Source: Ophiosphaerella korrae (lineage: Eukaryota > Ascomycota > Dothideomycetes > Pleosporales > Phaeosphaeriaceae). From it: a stretch of DNA of 64,000 nt. A program made the position numbers and the translations under genes. The notes below the pieces were generated by a model. It was not told the origin of the DNA. It saw only the letters and a program-made list of their open reading frames with translations, and did no database searches. Shown piece after piece: positions 22,001 through 33,555 of this stretch. Within the stretch, counting starts at the first letter, position 1. Each line of letters starts with the position of its first letter. The stretch is taken from assembly GCA_028456385.1 (NCBI GenBank), contig JALNQF010000095.1:62001-126000 (forward strand). The letters are read 5' to 3'.

Positions 22001-22832
22001 ATCATTAGGAAGAAAGTCCATGGATGCAAATCGTGCCCTAGGAAGCCGGCCTTCCACCGATCAATCTCGTCCCTCAATGAACCAAGAATTTATGGCTAGT
22101 GATATTGATCTGAGTCTCTCGTCACATTGGTGGACCCAGCCAAAATTGCTTCCCCCCTCTTTACAGAATCGAAAGGATGTTTCGGTCAGCATGTCAGAGT
22201 CAAAATCGGACGGAATCACCGAAAAGACCATCTCCGTCTTATACATGGATTACTCTCAAACAGCCATCTCAGCCCGTTTCTCAGCCCAAAATGTGTCCGA
22301 CCTCCAATACTCGCAACAACACACCCCACCTCCCCCCCGCCTCCGACCTGACCAGCTCGAAACCGCTTACGAACGCTTCGGCCGCCAAATCGCCAAAACC
22401 GCTGAAACTAAGCAAAATACAATTGTCGGCAACGGCTCTCCGACTGCGCTGATTGACGAACTCCTCAAACCTCATCGCGACGCCCTGCCCCCCGTTTCAA
22501 CGCGTGCTTACGGCGCCCTCGTCTACGCCAACCTCGCCAATGCATCTACGCAATCCCACGATGAGATCCGCCCCGGTGACATCATTAGTTTCCGCAAGGC
22601 CAGGTTCCAGGGTAAAACGGGGCCCATGCACGCCAAGTATTCGATTGACGTAGGGAAGCCGGATCACGTGGGCGTGGTTGTGGAGTGGGATGGTTCGAAG
22701 AAGAAAGTGAGGGTTTGGGAGCAGGGGAGAGAGCATAGGAAAGTAAAACCTGAAAGTTTTCGCATGGGTGATTTGAGATCTGGAGAAGTGAGGGTTTGGC
22801 GCGTTATGCACAAGGGTTGGGTTGGATGGTAG
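19021..22832 (+). CDS. bbc1: SH3 protein Bbc1/Mti1, actin-patch regulator
   Basis: Cortical actin-patch protein that in yeast binds type I myosin and restrains Arp2/3-driven actin assembly during endocytosis. Three exons: 19021-20662, a 33-nt microexon 20878-20910, and 20959-22832. Phases close and give 1182 residues, joining two long open frames. Residues ~3-65 are a canonical SH3 domain (AVYDYSS, DDWYVGEF, GLFPRNFVERY). A long disordered middle is rich in Pro, Glu and Ala, with an acidic run (DVEEEEEEEDEMD), a Met/Gly segment, and proline tracts in exon 3. The last ~190 residues form the conserved Bbc1/Aim3 C-terminal domain (GALVYANLANAS, PGDIISFRKARF, DHVGVVVEWDG). Presence of both end domains makes the assignment strong; the microexon is inferred from GTAAGT/CAG signals. 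Confidence 0.9.
20968..21013 (+). repeat. CCA/CCT microsatellite coding polyproline
   Basis: A (CCA)n followed by (CCT)n run just inside Bbc1 exon 3, encoding about 14 consecutive prolines. This is a likely length-variable SH3/profilin ligand segment. Confidence 0.85.
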
Positions 22833-23619
22833 TAGTCAATTCACGGCGGGGCAGGTGAGTGAGGGAGAATGGAATTGGTAGTTTAGGTGTGTATACTCAA
22901 TATAGTGTTGTGTTCTGTACACCTGGCTGTCTCGAAATGTTGCTGAAGTCGTGATGGGTGTTATTTCTTCGTAATCCACCGTGCATTCGAGTTTTAGCCA
23001 GGGCTTATTGTGGCGTTCAAGTTGAAATTACTTGTTCAAGTGTTTGTGCAGTTGGTAGTGAAAATACAGTGCTATACTCGGATGTTATTCCGAGCTGAAG
23101 CATATGGATTCGTTCCAGACTATCGCACTGGCATAGTCGGATCTACACAAGTGGATAGGGCATGCGCTGACTTATTCTAGCCCAAGAGTTTTGCGTTTTA
23201 GAAGACAGCTTCTAGACGCCAATCGGGCTAACCCTGTCTAGAAATGCATCGACGTCGGCAATCATAAGCTTGGGGTCAAACATCATTGATTTCTCACACT
23301 GCGCCGGCCTCACACCCCGAACACTATTCGCTACTATCGACACTCGACACTCGACACTCGACACTCGACCGGCCCGGCCTCGCTCCTAGCGGACATTAGG
23401 AAGCCGGATATGCATCTCTGAACATGGAGGGATCGCTTAACTCCATTACACCCAGTGGATCTCCGGAAATAATGCCAGCACTGACAAACCTACAAATACC
23501 CCTCACTACCTGTTCCGATAGTCAAGCATTCTCAAGCATGTCAGAATTAACCCATTACACTAGATAACCGAGGATTAAACATACTCCGACCGAAGCAATC
23601 ACGCCCGCCACAGCCAACC
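22833..23619. other. intergenic between Bbc1 and the MFS transporter
   Basis: Holds the Bbc1 3' flank and the transporter promoter. A short tandem repeat lies at 23336-23370. No gene is visible. Confidence 0.6.
23336..23370. repeat. 8-bp tandem repeat (CGACACTC)
   Basis: Four consecutive copies of an 8-bp word about 250 bp upstream of the MFS transporter start. Confidence 0.85.
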
Positions 23620-25273
23620 ATGACAACAACGAACCTCGACAACGCTACAGCTACTTTTATGCAAGCTCCTTCTAATAGGAAATCACCAGACCAAGACCCC
23701 GGAGACGATGAAAACTCTTGCAAGGTCATAGAGGACTCTTTGCACTCGAAAAATGTAGTACTTGACCTTGAAAAGGGCGACGATGGGCTCTTATCAGCAC
23801 CAGCGAATCAATCCTCCCATCTTGTGGAGTTCCAAGACACCAATGACCCAGAAAATCCGAAATGCTGGACCGCGAAGCGACGATGGGCAATCACGATCTC
23901 AATGAGTCTTATGGTGTTCACAGTTACATTTTCCAGCTCAATATTTAGTGTCAACATCGGCGTGGTACAAGAGACATTTCATGTAAAACCCGTGATAGCC
24001 ACTCTCGGTGTCGCGCTGTTTGTCTTAGGGTTTGTCTTTGGGCCGATTGTGTTCGGGCCCATGTCAGAGGTACTTGGTCGCAGGCTTCCCCTCTTCACTG
24101 GCTTTGCTCTCTTTGCCATTTTTCAGATCCCTGTGGCGCTCGCCCAGAACGTCGCTACCATTTGTGTAGGCCGGTTTCTCGCAGGCTTTTTCGCAGCTGC
24201 GCCGCTTGCTGTTGTTGGTGGAGCGCTTGCGGACCTCTGGGACCCAATACCCCGATCCTACGCTATCTGCATATTTGCTGCCGGAGGTTTTGCAGGCCCT
24301 GTCGCCGGACCAATTGCAGGTGGCTTCATCACAGAGTCTCGGCTCGGTTGGCGATGGACATCTTGGATCACTCTTATTATGGCAGCCTTCCTCGGTACGA
24401 TTGGATTTTATGTGATACCAGAGACTTCTGCTGCGAGGCTTCTTCAGCTACGTGCAGCAAAGCTTCGGAAAGAGACTGGGGACACCCGATACCATGCTAA
24501 GGCTGACGAGAATCGACTGACGCCCAAGACCGTCGTACAAGTATACCTCATGAGGCCTTTCGTTATGTTTGTCCAGGAGCCCATTCTGGCGCTTGTTACT
24601 GCCTACATGAGTTTCTTATATGGAATCGTTTACCTCCTTTTCGAAGCGGTAAGTTGAGCTAAGATTCTGTCAAGTTTCAGGGAAACATAAATTGACTGCT
24701 TCAAAGTTCCCGGTGTCTTTCTACACAGAACGTGGTTGGACGCTCGGTGTCTCTCAGCTTCCATTCGCATCCTTCATCGTCGGCATCATCTTAGGTGCAG
24801 GCCTGATCGCGTACAGTACCGCCACAAACTTCACACGCTCATATGTTAAACACGGGAAGGCCATCCCCGAAGAACGCCTTCCTCCTATGATCGCCGGCGC
24901 TATTGCTCTTCCTATTGGCCTCTTCTGGTTTGCATGGACGAGCGATCCAAGCATCGTTTGGGTGCCCCAAGTTCTCTCAACAGCACTTATCGGCCTAGGG
25001 TGTATGGTACCCTTCTGGCAGGGCCTGAGCTATCTCATCGACTGCTATGGATTTTATTCCAACAGCGCCATCGCGGTCAATACCTTTATCAGGTCGCTTG
25101 CTGGGGCATTCTTTCCACTGTTTACCCATGCGATGTACCATAACCTAGGCGTGCCTTGGGCTACAAGCCTGCTTGGGTTCCTTTGCGTTGCTTTTCTCCC
25201 TGTACCAGTGCTATTTTATATATATGGTGCGAGAATAAGGGCGAAGAGCAAGTGGGTGCCAACGGTCACTTGA
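23620..25273 (+). CDS. MFS transporter, DHA1 (drug/polyamine:H+ antiporter) type
   Basis: Plasma-membrane major facilitator of the 12-segment DHA1 group, related to fungal multidrug and polyamine exporters (Tpo1/Flr1-like). Two exons, 23620-24648 and 24707-25273, give 531 residues; the 58-nt intron has GTAAGT and AAAG ends. A soluble ~85-residue N-terminus leads into the DPENPKCW block that precedes membrane segment 1 in this subfamily. Motif A appears as GPMSEVLGRRLPLFTG between segments 2 and 3. A GRFLAGFFAAAPLAVVGG segment and a Gly/Pro-rich motif C (GGFAGPVAGPIAGGFI) follow, as expected for antiporters. The central loop carries RKETGDTRYHAKADENRL. The C-terminal half repeats the six-helix layout. 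The substrate cannot be read from sequence, and no biosynthetic genes lie beside it. Confidence 0.9.
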
Positions 25274-25396
25274 ATTCTATGATCAGCTGTTTGGTCTATG
25301 AGTAGTCTTTTCATGATTCAAGGGGTTCCTTCTTGTGTAGAATTGGGACCAAGGCTTCGTATTGGTTGTTTCGAAGCTAATTATTTAGATTGATAG

Positions 25397-26170
25397 CTAC
25401 TCATACAGTTCATTGTAAACATCCTTGAATTTGGCCTTTGCCTGATTTCTCACTTTCGCAATGCGCTCCGCGTGATCCATCTCACGTAGTTGATCCCAAT
25501 TCAGCTCACTGAATAGGATTTTCATCCTTTCCCGCACTTCCCGCCAGAACTCCAACCCCTCATCCTCCCAGACCGACTCTTCTTCTTCATCCTCTTCCTC
25601 TTCTTCTTCTTCTTCTTCTCTCTCTCGTGGATCCCACGGCTCTCCTTCTGCATGTCCACGGAGGAACTCTTCGGCAGGAAGAAGCCAGGATAAATGAGGC
25701 CAACCAAATTGCTCTCCTGTTCCGTCCATGACCATGTGGACGCCTCCACTGGTGGATATCCACAGGACAGAATGATTAACTTCGATATCTTCGCGTCCCT
25801 GATGTACGATGTAGAAAGTTGGCTTGGAAATGACTTGTATCCTATAAGCGCTGGCACCAAAGAGCTGGTTTGCCATCTTGTTGATGTTCCTTTCCATAAT
25901 GCCAACAAAAAAGTCGCACTGCGCCCATCTGGCCACTGCCGCGGAGGTCGTTGGCGGTAGCTCTACTGTTGTTGAAGGGTCTGGCTGCTCTTTGCCATAC
26001 CAGAGTATGTATTTTGTAGTGTCCCCGACCTGTTCGGAGGTTGCGGCTGGGAGTTCCTCGACTGGGTAACTGTCGGAAGCAGCCTCCCAACAGATACGGC
26101 AAATGTCTAAAGCTTCCTCCAGGGAGAAGTTGGGCGAAGACTGTGCAGGGAGAGAATCGAAGGAGGACAT
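25397..26170 (-). CDS. acidic orphan protein, 257 aa
   Basis: Not recognised. A single open frame beginning MSSFDSLPAQSSPNFS. Residues ~20-165 look folded (ALDICRICWEAA, YILWYGKEQPD, WISTSGGVHMVMDG). An acidic run (REREEEEEEEEEDEEEES, ~195-215) is encoded by a CTT/CTC microsatellite. The C-terminus is a charged helix ending KFKDVYNELYE. No signal peptide, membrane segment or metal site is visible. It converges with the MFS gene across only about 120 bp. The coherent 774-nt frame with a protein-like composition supports a real gene; the role is unknown. Confidence 0.65.
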   Translation of the reverse strand: MSSFDSLPAQSSPNFSLEEALDICRICWEAASDSYPVEELPAATSEQVGDTTKYILWYGKEQPDPSTTVELPPTTSAAVARWAQCDFFVGIMERNINKMANQLFGASAYRIQVISKPTFYIVHQGREDIEVNHSVLWISTSGGVHMVMDGTGEQFGWPHLSWLLPAEEFLRGHAEGEPWDPREREEEEEEEEEDEEEESVWEDEGLEFWREVRERMKILFSELNWDQLREMDHAERIAKVRNQAKAKFKDVYNELYE

Positions 26171-27108
26171 TGCGCTGTATTGGTAGCTTTGAGGTTAGAT
26201 TTGGGACTATCTTTCAAGAGGCGTCGAGAGAGAAACCACGCCTCTATCAAGGTTTTGAAGACAATTCTTCAATCACCAGTGAATGTTGGTTTTGCCCTTA
26301 GCTCCAGCCTGCTGATGCAAACACTACCGGTAGAATTTTCATTTCCTCCACCGTTTGAACGAACCCTGAGGAACCGATCGAAACTCACCTCGACAAAACC
26401 CGGGCCTGACAAGACACCGACGATATACAAGAGATGCGCATCGATGTAACTACTCCAGCGTTCCTAACACTTGAGGGGTTAAAATTAGCAACTCTGGTAT
26501 TTGTTACTTCCAAGTATTACGCAAGTCTTACACTGACTATTTGTCTTCTCCGCTACCTAGGTATAGTAGCACACACACCCTTCTTGACATATACCAATAA
26601 GCTGTAGTAGTTGGTTAACCACTAAGGGCTAATAGTTCTAGTTTACCGATACCTCAACATATCTTTGCGGCTGCACTGATAAGCCGAATTCTCCCTTGAT
26701 ACGTCCACGATTTATATACTACTCCAGAGCACCCATTCTACACAAGCTATATCAACGTGATCGATGAATGGCGAAAGCACCAAGGAGCTGGATATCAACT
26801 GAATCATATCAGGAGATTGATAGAAGAGGTATATACGACGAAGCTGTTGGGCAAATCTTCCCAGCTGGCGAGATATTAGGAGTTGGTAGACAATACCTGT
26901 AGCTGAAATGAAAACTGAGCTGACCTTTTCCAGTTATGTTGATGTGGAATAGAGGAGGCTGTGCTCAGAGAAGAATAGACTCACGTATTAACTATGAAGC
27001 GGCAATTTTGATCACAAATCGCCAGAATCTTGTACAAAGATATAATCAAAAACCGCCGCAGCATCGAACTCGCTTCGAAGGCACCTTGTCCCAAAAGTCT
27101 TCATTATT
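26171..27108. other. gene-poor stretch
   Basis: Start of an 11-kb gene-poor zone. It should hold the promoter of the acidic orphan gene at its left end. No supportable gene or clear repeat is seen. Confidence 0.5.
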
Positions 27109-27930
27109 CTAGAACTCACTGCGTAAAAGCTTCTCTGTTTTGCGCATTAACCGCCGGCACAGCTCCACCCATTGTTTCATGCCATCTGACTCCATTATTT
27201 CTTGTATCCCCTTGGCTTCTTTAGTGGAAATGATTTTACATGACTTGATAAAGTCACATTTGTACTTCGTCCAAATTTGCGCAAAGTCTTTGAATCCAAA
27301 TCGATATCCTGTGGGGTCGAAGACTATGCCCCCCCCTCCCCCCCGAAATGCCCATGTAGGACGAGGTAATCGCGGCTTATGATGAGGCGGCAATCGTGTT
27401 CGTATATAGGCTTATTACTAGAGTCCTTTTTTTCAGCGCAGTAGCGAGCCTTTCGTATTGATATGGATTCCGTCCGTCTCCACTCAATCCATCCGATGTG
27501 GTCTAGCAGCGAGAATTAGTGGTTGCCTTGGCTGTTCACAGATTAGAACGTACCACTTAATATCTCCTCAAGCATTTTCCGAAGGACATAGGCTGTAGGA
27601 GTACAACATAAGTGCATAAGTGCACCAAGTCCAACCTTATCGCTCCTTACTGTCATTTTTTAGGGAAACATAGACCCCTTCTCACTTAACATATCGCCTG
27701 AGATAACAAAGAATCCCACTTTTTCCTTTCGCAGATCATTATACTTCTTCAAGTTATCCGAGGGAGATTTTTGCGTATTGAAATCACGTTCCTTGACAAC
27801 CTTAGGATCGCGGCGAATCTAGTTCGTAGTTTCCGATGATCTTGTTTTGGATGAGGGTAAGCAAGGGCAATACGGCTTTGAGGAGCTGATTGTTAACTAT
27901 ATCGGGATTGGTATGTAGAGGCTGTGCCAT
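27109..27930 (-). pseudogene. broken protein-coding gene, lineage-specific family
   Basis: Hand translation of the minus strand finds a protein-like text broken in several places. An ATG at 27930 (MAQPLHTNPDIVNNQLL) leads to KIIGNYEL near 27830, where the frame shifts. A frame with KYNDLRKEKVGFFVISGD then runs into an in-frame TAA at 27660-27662, continuing to YVLRKMLEEILSG. A GTACGT donor and CTAG acceptor join in phase to DHIGWIEWRRTES and on to DYLVLHGHFGG. A G-rich run at about 27331-27345 shifts the frame again into TGYRFGFKDFAQIWTKYK, ending LRRSEF-like with a stop at 27109. No known domain was recognised. Two frameshifts plus a nonsense codon mark it as a pseudogene; a sequencing error in the G run is possible for one of them. 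Confidence 0.6.
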
Positions 27931-30900
27931 AATGTAAATTAATGGAATCTGATGTTTGAAGAGGTAACGAGGGTGTAGATAATTACAGAGTCAAGTTTCT
28001 CGGCTTGAGAAGGTGTGTTTCTCTTCGTTTGAACGCCCGTTTTCTGAAGTGAACAAGAGACCCATATTACCGCAATTTCAGCATTTACTGAGACACTGAA
28101 GGCCTAGTATTCCTAGCTTGATACATCTCTTACTTGTGTACGTAATAATATAGTAGTATATTCGAGGTTCGAGTTCAAAGTACAGTGTGCCATTGGCATT
28201 GAACTGCGAAGGCTCACTTACTGTTCGAGACTCCCTACTTGGGACTTGTCCAGAAAGATTGAGCATTGTGGTGTATGACTAGTCAGTCAATCAATCAAGC
28301 CTGATAAGGTGACTTTGACGTCTGTAGATAGGTAGTATATTTACGTCATATCGAATATTGTTGCAGTGAAAGCCCCGCAGTGAAAGCCAACTGTACAATA
28401 GGTCTTCTAGTGTAGATTTAGGTCTTAGCGTCCCTCAACTAATTCTACTTGTTGTATATATATCATAAAATTTACCAGTATTTTGACCTCAGCGGCGACT
28501 GAGTGGTTCAGATTGTATTGCGTGTCATTTAGTAGATAGTTCTCTTGTATGACCTCTACTAACATCTTCTAGTATTCCGATTGTTGGCATTGCCACTCGA
28601 AGCTCTTTTTTTCGATTCCGCCTGGTAACTTTCACTTTTTCACTTTTTTTTACTACTGAAATGAACCCATTAGATTGGCTGCACTAGTGCAGTCTCCCAG
28701 AGAGACCAGGCATCAATTATAATATCAGCTACGCCTTAAGCCTTTGTTCTCTCTTACTTCAAAAGTGGGGTTTTCATACTTATGCCTAGTCTACCCAGCA
28801 ATCAAGATACTATTAGTGATGCTTGCGCTTGCACTAATACACACCACTATTTACTACACTTTTCGCTGCTCACTTCTTACAATAGAGTAGCTATCTAAAA
28901 ATATACTATCTGAGCTGAGAGCTTCTGAAGTGTATTTAGAGATAGTAGCTGTAAGTAATATTTACTAGGATGTACTTGCATACACTCGGACAACCGGCTG
29001 TAGACTATCTGTAAACTACTGTAACTAAAGGATTGGGGCGACCTAATTGCTACAGTTCTAGTCAGGTGAGGCATCAAAAGGGCAGAGGTGTTGCAATCAA
29101 CTAGCAGAGTACTGCTTTTAGTCATAGTCGGGAGCTGAGTATCAGTCGCTAGCAAGGTTTGTGCGCTCACTTTTCCGCTGACAAGCCGCAAGTTGCTATT
29201 GACAAACAACCCAAGACGTGCACTGCACATCGAAGATTACGAAAAATCTCTACCTTTGACATAACAAAGATGATATCATCAGAAGAGGCACTCTATGCGC
29301 TAGTTGCCCCGAAAGCGCTGTTCTTGTGCAGGCGAAACGGACATATACCAACTTGCGGCAAAGGCAAAGGCAAAGACAAATGCGCTGTCGAATGTTACAC
29401 TTTCTCCCTGGATAACAGATGACTCAGTTGTCTTCGTCAAACTATGGCCTAGGTGCGCGCACTCTTCATAGGGTGCAAAGACAAGTCAGAAATAACTACC
29501 GTCACTAGGGTACAGAAGACACCGAAAGCGAGTGCCAATTCTTATCGGCTACAAGGTCACAAATCCAAACACTTGGAATCTCTTGAAAAGTGCCCTTAAA
29601 GGCGCAGAAGCTGACCTTCGCAAGTTTCGAACATATTCCCTGCGTTCCGCAATCCTCATGTCCTAGCCCCACACCCGCTGCATCACGCTACCTTACGACT
29701 GCCACCCCACGACCGTATCGAGCCCCCCTACCTTTCGACGATGGTAAAAACATACAAGGGAAGGATAATTCTGGGCGGACATGAGCTACATCAGTATGGA
29801 AAAACAGCTACGTGGAGGCAAACCGGATGCGCCACGTCGCACCGAGCAAACATAGCGATAGCAAGGCATGCACGCCTACAGGAGTGCCAAGCAGCTCTGG
29901 TTGTGGGCGTGGGTTGCCTAGTTACCTGAAACTGAGTGTATGGCTTTTCCAAAACCCGGGACAGACTGCTCGTTATGGTATGCGCTCCTACAGGCCATCT
30001 GCACCTTGGCAAATACGACGGGTTGGCTTGAGTGAGTAACATCACAGTAGCCCCACACGGTATTTCAGGCGGCGCACCATTCAGACTGTTATAGTAAGGG
30101 AAAGAGATGACTGCCTCGAGGTTCGGCGGAAAACTACCAGTATCAGACACACCTGCCAATGGAGCAAGGAAGGTGCAGCATGGAGATCAATCCGCGAGAT
30201 AAATCGAGCAAACAATGTACGCAGTCGGCAGAAGACAGGCCAATAGAACCTGCTGCATTAGCATCTTTCTTCTCTTTCTGCTCGACTGAAGCATCTCTTG
30301 GGCCCCGGAAATTACGTACATGGTCTAGTATGCATTCCCAACGATTCAAAGCTTTTGACTTCGAGAGCGAGCAGCATCTACACAAGAAGGCTCTTGAAAT
30401 GTCGTACCATAAAAGCAAGTATGCGGCAGCACCACATCAAGGGCGCACGACCAGGCTGCCCCAAAGACGCCTTCTCAAGCGACGACAGCTGGGAGACCTA
30501 GCATTGGAATATGAGCTACACAAACCGAGGCTTGAACTCAGCGAGTTCAGATAAGGAGTATGTTCCGCACAAAGTCTGCAGAAGGGTTTATCAGCTGCTT
30601 CGTGTTGTAAATCATCTACAGCATGTAACGCATATTTTCTATTGTTACGATCAAGCTGACTCAGTGACAGTCAGCTTGATATTGGCTACGATACTAGTTT
30701 CGCGAGCTTCATCAGCAGGAACATGTGATGGGAACATTTGAACTGATGAAAAGATTGCACCCATTCGCATCAACCGACAACAGTAGGGTGTTGAGGCCAA
30801 AGCGTTGGGGTTCGTTACTGGCTTTGCAAAAGAATGCTTTGGTCAACGTCCCGACAGAACCTATCCACATCAGCATATCAACGCCATAATACTATTGCGA

Positions 30901-31480
30901 CTCAGATTCCGCAAAAAATAGAATCTGCTGAACTAGCTTTGATCCCATTGGGCTAACCATAGCGAGGAGACCAGGCCCAAGGCTCTGCGATGGATAGCGT
31001 ACCAGCAATGTACATGCGGCTTGTTGTCGAACGACAAACAATCAGGACCATTATCTCGTTACTTTACTTTACTTTATCAAGATATCGGGATTATGTGAAT
31101 GTAACCGTACACATATACCTCGTTCGTGTCGACTCTGAGATTGGCGACATGGCCGGCTCATTGTCCATGTCGACAGACCATTACGCTTGTCCGCAGCGAC
31201 CATGTCCAAGGTCTACTCACCACAGCAGAATCGACCAAGATTCTATCATTGCGGAAGTGCAGCCGTCTTGTCAAGAAAAGACATGTCTATGTTCCAAATA
31301 CTTACTACACCAAGCAGGGCGCATGCATCCGTCGATTTTTGAGGATCATGAGCGGAAATCGTGTTAGTGCACCATATGAATTCGACTGGGTGGCGTTGTG
31401 ATAGTGCCTCTCAAGCTTATGGTAGTTGGAAATACGGATGTCTCTTGTCTGGAGCTATTTCATATCATGTCCAGGCACGG
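27931..31480. other. gene-poor zone with coding-like scraps
   Basis: About 3.5 kb with no intact gene. Short protein-like stretches occur (for example near 28080-28266 and 29790-30160 on the minus strand and 31230-31400 on the plus strand), but none reads through with consistent splicing. They may be relics of decayed genes. No inverted or direct repeats large enough to define an element were recognised here. Confidence 0.45.
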
Positions 31481-31735
31481 TCAGACCAACTTGCGTGCTG
31501 TGGCAGCGATGCGGCATTTGCTCATTATCGTTGAGGCAATCGTCAGCAAAATAGTGCGGTTCCAGTAATCGACTTTGTCTTCGACAATGTACCCATCTCG
31601 ACGCACCGGAATAGTTGAACATGATTCAAAGCCAACTAGATTTGGGGAGTTTAATCTTGCTCCTGTATCGAGATTGACCCGAAATCTCCTACTCTTGAGA
31701 AACCGGGGTTATAAGCATGTCTTCACAACGAATAA
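31481..31735 (-). pseudogene. coding-like relic, unknown
   Basis: A minus-strand frame reads as plausible protein for about 80 codons (RFRVNLDTGARLNSPNLV, then VRRDGYIVEDKVDYWNR) and ends at a TGA at 31481. It is interrupted by a TAA in the upstream part, where a CAA codon would give continuous reading. No start codon or domain is assured; the DTGA word recalls retroelement-type aspartic proteases but is too short to rely on. Presented as a low-confidence relic. Confidence 0.25.
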
Positions 31736-33297
31736 TGGTGCCAATTACCAATCGTTGTCGCTTGATATCAAATACTGCACCACAAGCAACCAACCCTGCC
31801 ACAAACCGAACCCTTTCAATCCACAATCAACGTACCACCATTGCGCATCACACATCACATTCTAAGGATTGCATAGGCCCAGATCTCCAGGGAACGCACC
31901 ACACAAGCTGACTGACTGGGTTTAATGGACTTTATTGTTCTCATGCAGCGAATGGTCGATATGGACGGCTAAGGGTCGCCCGAGAGGATGGAGAGGTGTT
32001 GCGATTCTACGCGAACGTAGAAAGGCAGATGGCAATAATGGGCAGATGAATGCTTCATAAGAGGCATGCGATTGAAGATGCTGTCTTCGCTCTCCACATA
32101 CGATTCGACCACTTGTGGAGGATATCGAAGAGGCACCGAGATTGAGGACAGCGACTTCAATTGTATGAGTCTGCAATAGTTTGTTAAGCTCAAGGCACAT
32201 TTATCGAAGTGCGATTGGACTTGATGTTGCATTATGGCTCTTCCTAATGCTCAAGGCAGATCAGATGATCATCCAATCTTGGATCGTATGATTGGTTGAG
32301 CAGGGCTACACTTGACAATGTCTGAGCATTATGTGTCGGCATATGGCAATTGGAAATGAGCCTCGCATCATTTCCCTAGTTGTTTTGCCATTGTCTGATG
32401 AATTGCTCGTTGAATCAGCATGCATATGTTTTGCAGTGCATACGGCAGCATGCCACACACCGCCATTCAAAGGTACCCGTGCTGGGTGCGCACAGATGCC
32501 ACTATTTCCAGATATTTCCAAAAAAGCATGACATTTATCATGGCTAATTGGGTGCACGTTCTGTGTATCCATTATATCCCACACCTACTTTACACGGTCG
32601 TAGTCCTGTCGCAACTCGACCGAATATGAGTGTATGTATAAGATCACGAAACAAAGAGATATTGTGTGGCGTCCAAGAGGTGATTTGCTTGGCATAAGAA
32701 ACAAGGCGAAAGATCCCGAGAGAGAGTTGATGAGAAAGAGACGGAAATTTGTATACCTGACCTTTTATTGCTAGGTGAGACATGAGCGGTCTAGTCGAGG
32801 AAGTATCCGGCAAACGTATGTATCGTCCTGACTTATCAAACCATCTGCTGACGCAACCTAGTCTCAACAAGGGTCTTCTGACGGCGAGCGGGAGATGAAG
32901 AAAACGAAATGTTCAGCTGCATACGCCCCCATGCTCTCATCAAGACGATTGCGCCTCGTTGTAATCAGCACAATGACCTTGAACTCAATTGTATGCCGAG
33001 CATGAGTTATTGCCATCGCCATCGCCACGCCCCTTGTATGTTTATGCGGCCCGACGGCCTCTCCGGCGCAAGATTTCGTGTCCGTCCCGAGGGCATAGAT
33101 ATTCGAAGACGTTTAATGCGTTGCGGCAAATGTGGGCAAGCAATGCTAAAGCCTTTGCCCAAGGGGCTATCATTCCCCGCTACTAGTATCTTGTCGCCGC
33201 CCGCATTGGTGTTGGAGCGGCAATACGCTGAGTTGCTGAGTCGCTGAACAGAAAGGGTGCCTTCGGTGATGTTGCGACGCCACCGAACGACATCCCG
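31736..33297. other. gene-poor stretch
   Basis: Minus-strand text around 31970-32200 (PPQVVESYVESEDSIFN) is faintly protein-like, but there is no intact frame. Nothing else supportable. Confidence 0.4.
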
Positions 33298-33555
33298 ATG
33301 GCTTCACGAAGCGCCGCCTTGTCGCGGTTGTTAAATCCGGCTGTCAAAAGGGCCATCTCCACCCCCGTCCTCCTGCAGTCTCGGTCTAGGGCGGTCGTTG
33401 TGCGGCGCGGGCTGCGGTTGCCAGCTGCTCTCGAGGCTCGAGCATTGCCGCCATTTGCGCGGGCTGCCAATGCGGTGGATGATGTGCACGAGGAGGTTAC
33501 CCAGTCTGGTTACGAGGGTGAGAGTAGGCTCATGTTCGTGTCGTTGTTCGGTTGA
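33298..33555 (+). CDS. possible small mitochondrial-type protein, 85 aa or a first exon
   Basis: Not recognised. The frame opens MASRSAALSRLLNPAVKR and is rich in Arg, Ser, Ala and Leu with no acidic residue in the first ~45. That composition matches mitochondrial targeting sequences. A short acidic part follows (AVDDVHEEVTQSGYEG). A GTGAGA sequence directly after GYEG could be a splice donor, in which case the last residues are intron and a further exon is missing from this reading. The minus-strand frame over the same bases has no start. Support is composition only. Confidence 0.4.
   Translation: MASRSAALSRLLNPAVKRAISTPVLLQSRSRAVVVRRGLRLPAALEARALPPFARAANAVDDVHEEVTQSGYEGESRLMFVSLFG

Noticed and set aside
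19021..26170. Possible secondary-metabolite cluster around the MFS transporter
   Set aside because: Neighbours are Bbc1 and an orphan protein; no synthase, tailoring enzyme or pathway regulator is present.
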